Part shown: piece after piece, positions 55,073 to 64,000 of the stretch | How positions within the stretch are numbered: the stretch's first letter is position 1 | How the letters are laid out: each line of letters opens with the position of its first letter | Assembly: GCF_900100395.1 (NCBI RefSeq) | Contig: NZ_FNFB01000023.1 | Coordinates: 1-64,000 of the forward strand | Reading direction: 5' to 3' | DNA: 64,000 nt | Origin: Nonomuraea maritima | Lineage (GTDB): Bacteria > Actinomycetota > Actinomycetes > Streptosporangiales > Streptosporangiaceae | Program-made: the position numbers and the translations under genes | Notes under the pieces: generated by a model | Told to the model about the DNA's origin: nothing | Database searches by the model: none | The model's input: the letters and a program-made list of their open reading frames with translations, nothing else

Positions 55073-56005
55073 TTACCAGCGGCCCAGTGCGGGTTTACGC
55101 AGGTTCTTGCAGTTGAACGGGTCGACGACGTCGACGCGGACCGTCTGGGCCGCCCGCTGCTTCCAGGACGCCACGACGAGCGCCTCCTGGCCGTTGTACT
55201 GGCCCTGGTCGACCGCGAACACCTCGAGCCCGCTGCGCTTGGAGACCGCGCTGACGCACTTCGCGACCTGGTCGACCCCGGAGGGGTCGGTGCCCTGCAT
55301 GGCCGGGGCCGGCCCGAGCAGGTCTTCGAGCGGCATCCGCAGCTCGTGGTTGCTGTAGTTGTGGTCGCTGTTGGTCACGTTGTACGCGAGCGCCCGAGCG
55401 GGGCTCCTCGACGGCTCCTCCTGAGCGCTCGACGCCGCGGACGACTCGACCGGCAGGGCGACCGTGGGCGCGCCGCTCTGGTCGTCACCGCCGGCGACGA
55501 GCAGGCTGGTGGCGGTCACCGCCGTGCCCACCACCGCCACCGCGGCGGCGGCCGCGATGGCGGGCATCGCCCAGCGGCGCCGCTGCGCGGACCGCCGGGA
55601 GGACCGCCGCGCCGGGACGACGCTGCCGTCCTCGGCGACCACGCCGAGGCGTACGGGCTGCTCCGGCTGCGCCTCCGCGCGGGACGGCTCGGCCTGGCGC
55701 TCCCACGGGGCGTCCCGCATGAGCTCGTCCCAGTCAGGTGTTTCCACGAGGCCGAGGCCTCCGCTCCGGCGGGACTCCGCCTCGGCCGCCAGCGCCTTGT
55801 CGACGCGCAGTGCGACGCCCATCGGCATGGCCGGTGTGGGGGTCGCCGCGAGCACCTCGCGAACAGCCGCCAGGTCGGCCAACAGCTCCCCGCAGGGGTC
55901 GCAGACCGCGAGATGCTCGCGGACTCGCTGGGCCGTTCCGGCGTCCAAGAGATCTTCGGCCAGCTCGGCCAAAATCTCAAGATCGTAGTGCGTATCACCC
56001 GTCAC
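55073..56005 (-). CDS. Transmembrane zinc-finger anti-sigma factor (cognate to SigM)
   Basis: A 310-residue protein. The N-terminal cytoplasmic domain has the zinc anti-sigma pattern H-x3-C-x2-C in VREHLAVCDPCGELL. A single transmembrane helix (AMPAIAAAAAVAVVGTAVTATSLLVAGG) follows an Arg-rich stretch, then an extracellular Ser/Ala-rich linker and a ~100-residue C-terminal domain. It would hold SigM inactive at the membrane until an envelope or redox signal. GTG start at 56005 with GGGAGC upstream; it overlaps sigM by 11 bases. Confidence 0.9.
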   Translation of the reverse strand: MTGDTHYDLEILAELAEDLLDAGTAQRVREHLAVCDPCGELLADLAAVREVLAATPTPAMPMGVALRVDKALAAEAESRRSGGLGLVETPDWDELMRDAPWERQAEPSRAEAQPEQPVRLGVVAEDGSVVPARRSSRRSAQRRRWAMPAIAAAAAVAVVGTAVTATSLLVAGGDDQSGAPTVALPVESSAASSAQEEPSRSPARALAYNVTNSDHNYSNHELRMPLEDLLGPAPAMQGTDPSGVDQVAKCVSAVSKRSGLEVFAVDQGQYNGQEALVVASWKQRAAQTVRVDVVDPFNCKNLRKPALGRW

Positions 56006-56630
56006 GAAGTTCTGCTCCCTTCGCGGATGAGACGCGGTTGGCCTCGGATCGGTTCCGCAGATGCGAAAGAATTGGGGCAAGTTTCGCGCGCCCACGTGCG
56101 CACCTGCTCTTCACCGTGCCGCTGGGCACCTGGAGCACCTGAGCTGCGTCTTCGACGGAATAGCCCATCATGTCGACCAGCACGAGCGCCGCCCGCTGGT
56201 CGCCCGGCAGGAGTTTCAACGCGGCCGAAACCTCCATGGAGACCTCGCGCTCAAGCGTCTGGTCGGGCATCGGGGTCTCGCGCTCGGCCGCCTCGATGAG
56301 CTCGTCGTCGGCGACCGGGCGTACGGACTTGCGCCGCATCCGGTCGAGGCAGGCGTTCACCACGATGCGGTGCAACCACGTCGTGACGGCCGCCTCGCCG
56401 CGGAACGTCGCGGCCTTGCGGTAGGCGGAGACGAAGGCGTCCTGCACGGCGTCGGCGGCCTCGTCGGGATCGCCGAGCGTACGCAGGGCGACCGCCCACA
56501 TGCGGTCGCGGTGGCGTTTGACGATGTCGCTGAAGGCGTGTGGATCCCCGTTGATGTGCGCGGTCAGCAGCTCGGCGTCGGTGACGGCCGGCCGCTCCGC
56601 GGATGAGGGTGTCTCGGGTGGGGAGTTCAC
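55995..56630 (-). CDS. sigM: ECF RNA polymerase sigma factor SigM
   Basis: A 211-residue extracytoplasmic-function sigma factor. Region 2 spans DIVKRHRDRMWAVALRTLGDPDEAADAVQDAFVSAYRKAATFRGEAAVTTWLHRI, and region 4 LKLLPGDQRAALVLVDMMGYSVEDAAQVLQVPSGTVKSRCARGRAKL. The pairing with trxB-trxA and the downstream zinc anti-sigma factor is the actinobacterial SigM arrangement. The start is GTG 56630 with no obvious Shine-Dalgarno, so it may be leaderless. Confidence 0.92.
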   Translation of the reverse strand: MNSPPETPSSAERPAVTDAELLTAHINGDPHAFSDIVKRHRDRMWAVALRTLGDPDEAADAVQDAFVSAYRKAATFRGEAAVTTWLHRIVVNACLDRMRRKSVRPVADDELIEAAERETPMPDQTLEREVSMEVSAALKLLPGDQRAALVLVDMMGYSVEDAAQVLQVPSGTVKSRCARGRAKLAPILSHLRNRSEANRVSSAKGAELRDG

Positions 56631-56645
56631 AAGAGGGATTCCTGA

Positions 56646-58166
56646 TTATGCCGATCCGGGAGAGTGCACCACTACCTCATAGATGGTGCCATGAAAAGTG
56701 CCTGCATCCATCGGAACGCGCGTAAACCAGATCAAAACGTACTGACCGGTGGTTTCCTTCTCCGGAGTCAGCGTGGTCTTGCCCGACGCGTCCTTCGCCG
56801 TCGCGACCGTCTTCAGGGAGCCGAGCTCGGGGGAGTCGCCCACCTTCAGCTCCACCGCCGCGCCCGGCGCGTTCGACAGAGTAGCCACGACGTCGCTGAT
56901 CTGCATCGACTTGCCCATGTCGAGGAGCAGGCCGACACCGTCCTTGAGCCGGCCGAGGTCGGCGCTCGTGTAGGTCTCGGTCTTCCACAGCGTGCTGGGC
57001 TTGCCGTCGATGGCCAGCTTCGCGCTGTCGGGCTTCTCGTCGCCGTCGCCCAGCGGGTCGAAGCCGCGGGCCGAGACGGGCTTGACCGCCTGGGTCTCCA
57101 CCGGCTTGGACGACTCGGAGGTGGTGGGCGTGTTGCCGGCGACCGTGGGCTCGCTCGGACTGCCCAGGCTGCGGCCGATCGTCCACGCGCCGACGCCGAC
57201 CGCCGCGATGACGAGCAGCACCAGCAGCGTCATCAGCACCCGGTTGAGCGTGCTGCCGCCACCACCGGGACGGACCGGACGGTGCTGCACGGGGGGCAGC
57301 GGCTGGAGCGTGGTCTTCTGCCGGTGGGCGACGTCGAGGCCCTCGGTGTGGGAGGCCGAGGCCACCGCGGGTGTCGAGGGGTAGGAGATCGCGATGGGCA
57401 TCGGCCTGGCGACGTCGGCCAGCGCCTCGGCGATCTCGCCCGGGGCGGTCAGCGGGGCCTGCCCCTTGCGCGACTCGGGCAGGCACGCCCGCACCGTGAC
57501 GGCGTCGAGGTAGCCCGGCACACCGGCGGTGACCTGCCGGGGCGTGCAGAAGTGGCCGTCGGTCATGGGGGCCGCGGGCAGGTCGCCCTCTTCCTCGTCG
57601 CCCGGCCAGTGACCGGTCAGCCCGGCGTACAGCAGCCGGCCGAGCCCTTCGGCGTCGTCCAGGGCGGGCTGGTCGGTGGTGAGGCCGGACACCGCGGCGT
57701 CGACGGCCACGCCGAGCACCTTGACCGTGTTGCCGGTCGTCCACACCAGGTGGGCGGGACGCAGGCACAGGTGGTAGAGCTGCGCCTCGTGGGCGTGCGC
57801 CAGCGCCTCGGCGGCCTCGGCCACCAGGCCGGCGGCCCGCTCGGGCTCCAGCGGTCCCGCGGCGAGCAGGTCGGCCAGCGTCTCGCCGGTCACCCACTCG
57901 CTGACGACGTAGGCGGCCTTGTCGTCCTCGGCCGCGTCGAAGACCTGGGTGAGGCGCGGGTCGGTGAGGCGGCTCGCCGCGCGGGCGGCCGTGACGACCT
58001 CGTGGACGCGCGGGAAGTCGGGCGAGAACGTGTGGACGGCGACGGGCCGGGCCAGGATCTCGTCGATGGCCTTCCACAGGGTGGCCCCGTCGGCCTCGCT
58101 GACGCGATCTTCCAGCCGGAAGCGTTCGGCGAGGCGGGTGCCGGGGGTGACGGCCGACGTGCTCAC
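56646..58166 (-). CDS. Membrane-anchored pseudokinase of the MurJ (MviN) locus
   Basis: A 506-residue protein. Residues ~1-270 are a protein-kinase fold, but the catalytic loop reads HLCLRPAHLVWT where kinases have HRDxKPxN, and no DFG is present, so it cannot phosphorylate. One transmembrane helix (LNRVLMTLLVLLVIAAVGVGAW) precedes a Ser/Thr-rich linker and an extracytoplasmic C-terminal domain of discoidin-like type. In mycobacteria the pseudokinase domain fused to MviN is phosphorylated by PknB and recruits FhaA to regulate peptidoglycan synthesis; a similar role here is inferred from position after murJ. Confidence 0.85.
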   Translation of the reverse strand: MSTSAVTPGTRLAERFRLEDRVSEADGATLWKAIDEILARPVAVHTFSPDFPRVHEVVTAARAASRLTDPRLTQVFDAAEDDKAAYVVSEWVTGETLADLLAAGPLEPERAAGLVAEAAEALAHAHEAQLYHLCLRPAHLVWTTGNTVKVLGVAVDAAVSGLTTDQPALDDAEGLGRLLYAGLTGHWPGDEEEGDLPAAPMTDGHFCTPRQVTAGVPGYLDAVTVRACLPESRKGQAPLTAPGEIAEALADVARPMPIAISYPSTPAVASASHTEGLDVAHRQKTTLQPLPPVQHRPVRPGGGGSTLNRVLMTLLVLLVIAAVGVGAWTIGRSLGSPSEPTVAGNTPTTSESSKPVETQAVKPVSARGFDPLGDGDEKPDSAKLAIDGKPSTLWKTETYTSADLGRLKDGVGLLLDMGKSMQISDVVATLSNAPGAAVELKVGDSPELGSLKTVATAKDASGKTTLTPEKETTGQYVLIWFTRVPMDAGTFHGTIYEVVVHSPGSA

Positions 58167-58329
58167 AGGCTCACTCCGCTAGGCCGATCGGGGGTGCTCA
58201 TGTCTCCACTCACCCGCGTGGTGTCCCACGAAGGCACGCTATGCCGGATGGATCCGCCCACGCCCCTCCTGCTTCCATTCGCGCGTGTCGGGCTCCATGG
58301 TAGTGCCGAGGAGATTCCGCCCGCGTTCT

Positions 58330-59937
58330 TTACCGACCTACCCGCCTCGCGACCATCCCAACGATCGAGTTGACCTCGGGAATGCGCATTCTGTGGGCCA
58401 CGCCGAGATAAAGCAGCATCCCGAGACCGCCGCCGCTGGCCAGAACGATCAACGAATTGACGAACCCTAGCCCGTCGAGCGCCTCCGTGACCACCCATAC
58501 GGCGGCGAGAGCCAGTACGGCGGTCGGCAGAGCCGAGAGATACATCCGCGTCAGGGCCATGCCGACGGTCCATCCGCCCAGCCCTTGGACCCGGCGGCTG
58601 GCCAGCGTCCAGGCGAGGACCGCGCCCAGCGCGTACGCGATCGCGTACGCCAGCGCCAGCCCCATGACCGTGTAGCGGGCCGGCAGCACCGCCGACAGCA
58701 GCACCATGAACACCGCGTTGACGGCCGTCGTGCCGGCGCCGATGTAGACCGGGGTACGGGTGTCGCCGAAGCTGTAGAACACCCGCAGCAACAGCTGGAA
58801 GATCGCGAACGGCACCAGCGCGAGCCCGTACACCTGCAGCACGTTGCCGATGTAGACGGCGTCGGCGACGCTGTTGGCGCCGTGGCCGTAGATCGGCACG
58901 GTGATCGCCGGGCCCAGCACCATGAGCAGCAGCGAGACCGGCACCATGACCGAGCAGATCAGCCGTACGCTCGACCCGAACTCGGTGCGCACGTCGTCGA
59001 AGCGCCCTTCGGTCACCGCCCGGCTCATGCGCGGCAGCATCGCGGTGATCACCGAGACGCCGATGACGCCGTACGGGAGCTGGAAGAGCTGGAAGGCCAG
59101 GGTGTACGGGCTGATGCCGTGGCCGGGCACCTCGTTGCCCGCCGAGCTGGCCAGGTTGGTGGTCAGCACGAAGCCGAGCTGGGTGACCACCACGTAGCCG
59201 ATCGTCCAGATGCCGGCCCTGCCCATCTCGCCGAGCCGGGCGTTGCGCAGGTCGAACCGCGGCATGAAGGAGAACCCGACCCGCCGCAGCGCCACGATCA
59301 GCACGACCGACTGCGCCACGATGCCGGCCGTGGTGCCGAGGCCGAGCAGCGCGAGGTCGCCATCGGTCACCTTGGCGAGGTCGCCGCCGCCGGTGCCGAG
59401 GCCCGCGTAGAGGAGGAACGCGCCGATCTGCACCACGTTGTTGAGCACGGGCGCCCACATGGGGGCGCCGTAGCGGTCATGCGTGTTGAGGATGGCGCCC
59501 GCCACGGACCCGATGCCGAAGAAGGCCAGCTGCGGCAGGATGAACCGGGCCAGCGTGACCGCGACCTCGAACTCGCGGCTGCCGCGGTCCCAGTCGGTGT
59601 AGAGGTCGATGAGCAGCGGCGCGACCAGCACGGCGAGCGCCGCGACCACGATGAGCGCGGCCGTGGAGAGCGTCAGCAGCCGCTGCTCGTAGGCCCGGCC
59701 GCGGTCGGGGTCGTGCTGCTGCGCCCGGACGATCATCGGCACGACGACGCTGCTCAGCACGCCGAGCAGCAGCAGGTCGAGGATGCTGTACGGGATCGCG
59801 TACGCCGCGTTGTAGGAGTCGCCGAGCGCCGCCGTGCCGATCGCGTAGGCGAGGACCATCGACCGCACGAACCCCGTGACCCTGGACACCATGGTGCCCG
59901 CCGCCATGATGGCGCTGGCCCGAAGCATGCGGCTCAT
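58330..59937 (-). CDS. murJ: Lipid II flippase MurJ (MviN)
   Basis: A 535-residue membrane protein of the MOP superfamily with about 14 transmembrane segments. It moves lipid II across the membrane for peptidoglycan synthesis. RASAIMAAGTMVSRVTGFVRSMVLAYAIG at the N-terminus, VVVPMIVRAQ and LLRVFYSFGDTRTPVYIG are family marks. It overlaps the DUF6049 gene by 4 bases and is followed after 163 bases by the pseudokinase gene, which in some relatives is fused to it. Confidence 0.95.
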   Translation of the reverse strand: MSRMLRASAIMAAGTMVSRVTGFVRSMVLAYAIGTAALGDSYNAAYAIPYSILDLLLLGVLSSVVVPMIVRAQQHDPDRGRAYEQRLLTLSTAALIVVAALAVLVAPLLIDLYTDWDRGSREFEVAVTLARFILPQLAFFGIGSVAGAILNTHDRYGAPMWAPVLNNVVQIGAFLLYAGLGTGGGDLAKVTDGDLALLGLGTTAGIVAQSVVLIVALRRVGFSFMPRFDLRNARLGEMGRAGIWTIGYVVVTQLGFVLTTNLASSAGNEVPGHGISPYTLAFQLFQLPYGVIGVSVITAMLPRMSRAVTEGRFDDVRTEFGSSVRLICSVMVPVSLLLMVLGPAITVPIYGHGANSVADAVYIGNVLQVYGLALVPFAIFQLLLRVFYSFGDTRTPVYIGAGTTAVNAVFMVLLSAVLPARYTVMGLALAYAIAYALGAVLAWTLASRRVQGLGGWTVGMALTRMYLSALPTAVLALAAVWVVTEALDGLGFVNSLIVLASGGGLGMLLYLGVAHRMRIPEVNSIVGMVARRVGR

Positions 59938-62030
59938 ACGGTCTCACTTTCCCGTGACTTGGCGGCGCGTTCGTGCCTGCGCTGGGACCTGCGGCGGAGC
60001 AACCGCGTGACCACCGCGGCGAGCATCACGGTCAGCGCCGCCCCCACGATGACCAGCGCGATCCCGGTGTAGCCGGTCGTACGGATCGTCAGCCGCTGCG
60101 GCTTGCCGTACGGCTGCCTGTCGGCGGTCAGCAGCTGCACGGTCACCGTCGCGTCGCCGTTGACCGTGGCGGTCATCCGCACCTGGACCGTGCCGCTCTG
60201 ACCCCCTCCGATCGGCAGCGGCTCGTCCTGCGGGAAGTCGACCTGCAGCAGGTCGGGGTTGTCGGACTTGACGTCGATGAAGAGCTGGATCGGCGTGGAC
60301 AGGGAGTTCTTCACGCTGATGGGGACCACGCCGTTGCTGCCCGCCAGCGTGCGCGGAGCGCTGGTGATCTGGATCTTGTCGGTGGTCGACTTGACGGCGT
60401 CGCCGACCAGCTTGGTGACCGCGCGGCCCGCCCGCGTGCTGGTGCGCCAGGCCGACGAGGTCAGCCGCAGCACCGCCGCGTCGAAGGCGGACTCGGTCTT
60501 CTCGACCTTGACGAGCGCGGTGAGCTGCGCCTGGTGCCAGGTGTCCTTGACCGGCGCGAGGTATTTGCGGCCCAGCTCGTCCTTGCGGTTCTGGTTGGTG
60601 TAGCTCAGCCCGGCGCGCGGGACGGACGCCTTGCCCGGCTTGACGGAGTCGAGGGGGACCAGCTGCAGCCAGGGCAGCCGGCCCGCGGTCTTCAGCAGCG
60701 AGCTGACGAGCGCCGGGTTGGGGTTCCAGCGCCGCGAGGGGGCGATGACCAGCGTCCGCTGCGCGGTCTGGCCGGGTTCGGCGGAGATCAGCGCGGTCTC
60801 GGCGACGAAGCGCTGCGTGCTCAGCACGGACGACGCGCCGGACGCCGGCTCGAAGATGCGGCTCAGCTCGGCGTCGGCCGTCAGCGCGGTGACCGGCCCG
60901 TTGACCGAGTCGAGCTTCGCGGCGGCGTCGGGCGTGGTGGTGAGTGGCTGCTGCGGCGGCAGGTTGGCGGGGTCGAGCAGGACCGTGTCGACGCCGCTGA
61001 CCGAGAGCAGGTCGAGCGCGTCGGGGTCGAGCAGGCCCGCGGCCGGCCAGTTGATGTTCGTCTTGGCGCCCCGGCCGAGCAGCGTCTGGGCCTTCGCCGC
61101 GCCGAGTTCGATGGCCCGCTTCGGCTGCGTGTCGAGCCCCTGGTGGGCGAGCGCCGTCACGTCGGGGTCGGCGTACGGGGTCGCGACCAAGGGGGAGGCG
61201 GCCAGCGAGGTGCGCATGGCCGTCAGCCAGTTCTTGGCCGCGGCGCTGGCGGGCTTGGGCTGTTCGCCGCCGCGGCTCTTGACGCGGTAGGCGCGCGACA
61301 TCGCGTCGACGTCGTCGAGCAGCGCGGGGTCGACGACCCATGTGGTGCTGGCGGGCGCGGACTGCGCGATGGTCGCGAGGTCGGTCAGCCGGCCGCCGTC
61401 GCCGAGCGAGCCGGCGAGCTTGTCGTCGACGAACACCGGCCCGTCGACGGCCCGGTGGGGCTGGTCGATCACCGGCAGCACGACGGCCACCTTGACGCGC
61501 GGCGGCTTCGGGTTGGTGGGGGGCGCGTACGTCAGGTAGGTGCGCTGCGCCACCAGGGCGGCCCCGGCGTTGGGCGCGACCTCGACGGCGACCGGGTAGG
61601 CCCCGAACGTCCGGTAGCCGAGCTGCACGGGCGTAGCGGTGAACTGCCAGCGCGCCTGCCCGCCCGCGGGGATCGACGGGATGATCATCGCGGACGTGCT
61701 GGAGACGTTGTACGGGAGCGTCGCGGTGTTCTGGTCGCCCTGGTAGGCCGCCAGCGTCGCCCGGTCGGTGAAGGGCTGCGCCTGGTAGCGCAGGCGCACG
61801 TACACGTTGGTGAGCGGCGTGCCGGTGTCGTTGCGTACGGTGCCGGAGAACGTGATCACGTCGGTGAGGTTCTTCGCCACCGACGGCGTGATCGAGCCGA
61901 TCGACAACGACACGGTCTGCCTGGCCGTCGTGGACAGCGGCCGCGAGGCAGCGAGGCTGGGCGCGGCCGCCATCGTGGGGGCGAGCAGCGCGGCGGACAG
62001 CATGGCGAGCAGCGCGGCCTTACGGATCAC
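59934..62030 (-). CDS. DUF6049 family secreted membrane-anchored protein
   Basis: A 698-residue protein with an N-terminal signal peptide (RKAALLAMLSAALLAPTMAAAPSLA), a large extracytoplasmic part of beta-sandwich and alpha/beta segments, and a C-terminal transmembrane helix (GIALVIVGAALTVMLAAVVT) followed by a basic tail. It matches the DUF6049 group found directly before murJ in actinobacteria. Function unknown; linkage suggests a role in envelope assembly. It overlaps murJ by 4 bases. Confidence 0.88.
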   Translation of the reverse strand: MIRKAALLAMLSAALLAPTMAAAPSLAASRPLSTTARQTVSLSIGSITPSVAKNLTDVITFSGTVRNDTGTPLTNVYVRLRYQAQPFTDRATLAAYQGDQNTATLPYNVSSTSAMIIPSIPAGGQARWQFTATPVQLGYRTFGAYPVAVEVAPNAGAALVAQRTYLTYAPPTNPKPPRVKVAVVLPVIDQPHRAVDGPVFVDDKLAGSLGDGGRLTDLATIAQSAPASTTWVVDPALLDDVDAMSRAYRVKSRGGEQPKPASAAAKNWLTAMRTSLAASPLVATPYADPDVTALAHQGLDTQPKRAIELGAAKAQTLLGRGAKTNINWPAAGLLDPDALDLLSVSGVDTVLLDPANLPPQQPLTTTPDAAAKLDSVNGPVTALTADAELSRIFEPASGASSVLSTQRFVAETALISAEPGQTAQRTLVIAPSRRWNPNPALVSSLLKTAGRLPWLQLVPLDSVKPGKASVPRAGLSYTNQNRKDELGRKYLAPVKDTWHQAQLTALVKVEKTESAFDAAVLRLTSSAWRTSTRAGRAVTKLVGDAVKSTTDKIQITSAPRTLAGSNGVVPISVKNSLSTPIQLFIDVKSDNPDLLQVDFPQDEPLPIGGGQSGTVQVRMTATVNGDATVTVQLLTADRQPYGKPQRLTIRTTGYTGIALVIVGAALTVMLAAVVTRLLRRRSQRRHERAAKSRESETV

Positions 62031-62080
62031 GCTGACACCCGGGCTGGTCTACGACGACGCACGCCCGCAATGGTACGGGC

Positions 62081-62605
62081 TCAGTGCCGTCGCGCGACCG
62101 CTCCACGTGCTCCCCTGGGTCGCGAGCCACGTAGGTCGACTATCTTGCCCGGCAGGAGAGTCAGCAGGTCAAGGCCCCGTACGGCGAGGGCTGTGTGCCG
62201 CTCTCCGGTGGGCATGAAGATCGGTTCCGGTCCGGTGGTGAGGCGGTCGTCGACGAAGACCGGCAGCGACTCCGGCAGCAGCAGCGGGCAGACCAGCCCG
62301 TCGGCGTAGTCGGTGGCCGCGTTCACCACGCGCGACGAGGCAGGACGCACCTGGCGCGCGCCGAGCAGACCGCCGACGACGCCGGGGCGCGGGGGGAGCG
62401 AGACGGGGGAGGTGACCCCGACGACGACCTCGCGGCCTGACCTGGTCGCCACCTCGAGCACCGTCACCATCAGGCACCTCTCGGGCGCGGCCGAGACCGT
62501 CTCGGGCAGCTCTTCGGCGCATGTCATGGGGCGCGGAAGGCGTACGATCTCATGATGGACTTGGTGCGCGAGGAGCCAGCGGTGGATCGCGAGGGCGTCC
62601 TTCAT
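62081..62605 (-). CDS. YbaK/EbsC-like aminoacyl-tRNA deacylase
   Basis: A 174-residue protein beginning ALAIHRWLLAHQVHHEIVRLPR, which matches the N-terminus of YbaK/ProX-like editing domains that hydrolyse mischarged aminoacyl-tRNAs. The central VVVGVTSPVSLPP and the C-terminal GPEPIFMPTGERHTALAVRGLDLLTLL are consistent with the fold, but I do not see the conserved active-site Lys clearly, so activity is uncertain. It is divergent from the CCA-adding enzyme, another tRNA-end gene. Confidence 0.75.
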   Translation of the reverse strand: MKDALAIHRWLLAHQVHHEIVRLPRPMTCAEELPETVSAAPERCLMVTVLEVATRSGREVVVGVTSPVSLPPRPGVVGGLLGARQVRPASSRVVNAATDYADGLVCPLLLPESLPVFVDDRLTTGPEPIFMPTGERHTALAVRGLDLLTLLPGKIVDLRGSRPRGARGAVARRH

Positions 62606-62721
62606 ATAGTCCTCCTCCTTGCCTCATGCCCTGGCCCCCGACGGTCCTTGGACCGACGGTAACCCGGACCCGGTGTGGCTCGGGGGATATGTTCCGGAAT
62701 CAGCCGAAGGACCCGACTCGT

Positions 62722-64000
62722 TTGTCCGACTCAACTCTGACCGAAAGCCAGCAGCGGGCCATGACCGACCTGTTCCGCAAGATCGCCCCGGTGGCCGACG
62801 AGCTCGGCCGTCTCTTCGAGGCGAAGGGCCACGAGCTCGCCGTCGTCGGCGGCCCCGTGCGTGACCTCCTGCTCGGCCGCATCGGCAACGACCTCGACCT
62901 CACCACCGACGCGCGTCCCGAGAAGGTCCTCGAGATCGTCAAGGACTGGGCCGACGCCGTCTGGACCATCGGCATCGACTTCGGCACCGTCGGCCTGCGC
63001 AAGGGCAGTCAGCAGATCGAGATCACGACGTACCGCAGCGAGTCGTACGACCCGAGGTCACGCAAGCCCGAGGTCATGTACGGCGACACGCTCGAGGCCG
63101 ACCTCGAGCGTCGCGACTTCGCGGTCAACGCGATGGCGGTACGCCTGCCGTCCCACGAGTTCGTCGACCCCTACGGCGGGCTCGCCGACCTCGGCGCGAA
63201 GGTGCTGCGCACGCCCGGCCCGCCCGAGCGGTCGTTCGACGACGACCCGCTGCGCATGCTCCGGGCGGCCAGGTTCGCCTCCCAGCTCAGGTTCACGGTC
63301 CACCCCGCGACCCTCGCGGCCATGTCGGCGATGGCCGACCGCATCGACATCGTCTCGGCCGAGCGCGTCCGCGACGAGCTCGACAAGCTGCTCAGCGGCG
63401 CCGACCCGCGCGAGGGCCTGCGGCTGCTGGTCGACACGGGGCTCGCCGCCCGCGTGCTGCCCGAGCTGCCCAAGCTGCGCCTCGAGATCGACGAGCACCA
63501 CCGCCACAAGGACGTCTACGAGCACACCCTGACCGTCCTCGACCAGGCCATCGCCCAGGAGGAGGACGGCCCCGACCGCGTCCTGCGCTGGGCGGCGATC
63601 ATGCACGACGTCGGCAAGCCCAGGACGCGCCGCCACGAGCAAGGCGGACGGGTGTCGTTCCACCACCACGAGGTGGTCGGCGCGCAGATGACCAAGAAGC
63701 GCCTGGCCGAGCTGAAGTTCCCGAAAGACTTCGTGACCGACGTCTCCCGGCTGGTTGAGCTCCACCTGCGTTTCCACGGTTACGGCACCGGCGAGTGGAC
63801 CGACAGCGCCGTGCGCCGCTACGTCCGCGACGCCGGCCACCTGCTCGACCGGCTGCACAAGCTGACCAGGGCCGACTGCACCACCCGCAACAAGCGCAAG
63901 GCGGCGGCGCTGGCGCGCACCTACGACCACCTTGAAGAGCGCATCGCGAGGCTCGCCGACGAGGAAGAGCTCGCCAAGATCCGGCCCGAGCTCGACGGCA
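62722..64000 (+). CDS. CCA tRNA nucleotidyltransferase (partial at window edge)
   Basis: The 426 visible residues of a class II CCA-adding enzyme or poly(A)-polymerase-like nucleotidyltransferase. VVGGPVRDLLLGRIGNDLDLTTDARP holds the G-S/G loop and the catalytic DLD. Then follow RRDFAVNAMAVRL, the DDDPLRMLRAARFASQL motif and a C-terminal HD domain (HHRHKDVYEHTL, AAIMHDVGKP). The start is uncertain: TTG 62722 has GAAGG upstream, ATG 62689 is in frame but poorly spaced. It continues beyond 64000 and should be about 470-490 residues. Confidence 0.93.
   Translation, partial: MSDSTLTESQQRAMTDLFRKIAPVADELGRLFEAKGHELAVVGGPVRDLLLGRIGNDLDLTTDARPEKVLEIVKDWADAVWTIGIDFGTVGLRKGSQQIEITTYRSESYDPRSRKPEVMYGDTLEADLERRDFAVNAMAVRLPSHEFVDPYGGLADLGAKVLRTPGPPERSFDDDPLRMLRAARFASQLRFTVHPATLAAMSAMADRIDIVSAERVRDELDKLLSGADPREGLRLLVDTGLAARVLPELPKLRLEIDEHHRHKDVYEHTLTVLDQAIAQEEDGPDRVLRWAAIMHDVGKPRTRRHEQGGRVSFHHHEVVGAQMTKKRLAELKFPKDFVTDVSRLVELHLRFHGYGTGEWTDSAVRRYVRDAGHLLDRLHKLTRADCTTRNKRKAAALARTYDHLEERIARLADEEELAKIRPELDG

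Noticed and set aside
59973..62309. A 778-codon plus-strand frame
   Set aside because: Antisense to the DUF6049 gene and composed of low-complexity Gly/Arg/Val runs.

Overview
This window is the replication-origin region of a high-GC actinomycete chromosome. The gene order gyrA-gyrB-DUF721-recF-gnd-dnaN-oriC-dnaA-rpmH-rnpA-yidD-yidC-jag-rsmG-parA-parB, many GTG/TTG starts, a DLW-39 family gene and a DUF3566 gene after gyrA all point to Actinomycetota. The proteins look most like Streptosporangiales (Nonomuraea/Streptosporangium relatives); that order-level placement is inference from memory of those families.

Layout. 1-333: the end of an IS3-family element that runs off the left edge. 498-1047: a YoeB/YefM toxin-antitoxin pair with a recognisable two-palindrome operator. 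1618-7585: a decayed integrative element in a tRNA-Ala(UGC) gene. It is bounded by a 45-bp perfect direct repeat and carries a truncated IS4-type transposase, an AlgI/AlgJ-like polysaccharide O-acyltransferase pair of lower GC, a dead IS5-type element with 17-bp inverted repeats, and an integrase whose N-terminus was removed by that IS. 7544-27000: a lineage-specific block between tRNA-Ala/DLW-39 and tRNA-Ile. It holds a copper cluster (CopZ, a HVHP-motif exported protein, CopA, a CsoR-like operator), an MFS exporter, two MocR/GntR-aminotransferase regulators, a universal stress protein, a PaiB-like protein, an SDR, GNATs, an extra IF-1, an ABC-2 exporter and a large BTAD/NB-ARC-like regulator.

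27267-45006: the conserved replication core. DNA gyrase, the clamp, RecF, DciA and DnaA surround a box-rich oriC (36967-37503). The divergent rpmH-rnpA-yidD-yidC-jag-rsmG-parAB run makes ribosomal protein L34, RNase P protein, the membrane insertase, a 16S methyltransferase and the chromosome segregation pair. Four parS sites lie at 43015, 45011, 46242 and 47223.

45007-48901: about 3.9 kb with no convincing gene. It contains three of the four parS sites, several short tandem repeats, a CGG-triplet expansion and an array of eight degenerate ~180-bp units, with an inverted copy of the same unit on the other side of parS. This is the most unusual structure in the window. A second, shorter degenerate repeat tract lies at 49987-50275.

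48902-64000: threonine aldolase, D-Ala-D-Ala ligase, an aminotransferase, a GNAT, thioredoxin and its reductase, a SigM-type ECF sigma factor with zinc anti-sigma factor, a pseudokinase/MurJ/DUF6049 envelope cluster, a YbaK-like deacylase and the start of a CCA tRNA nucleotidyltransferase that runs off the right edge.
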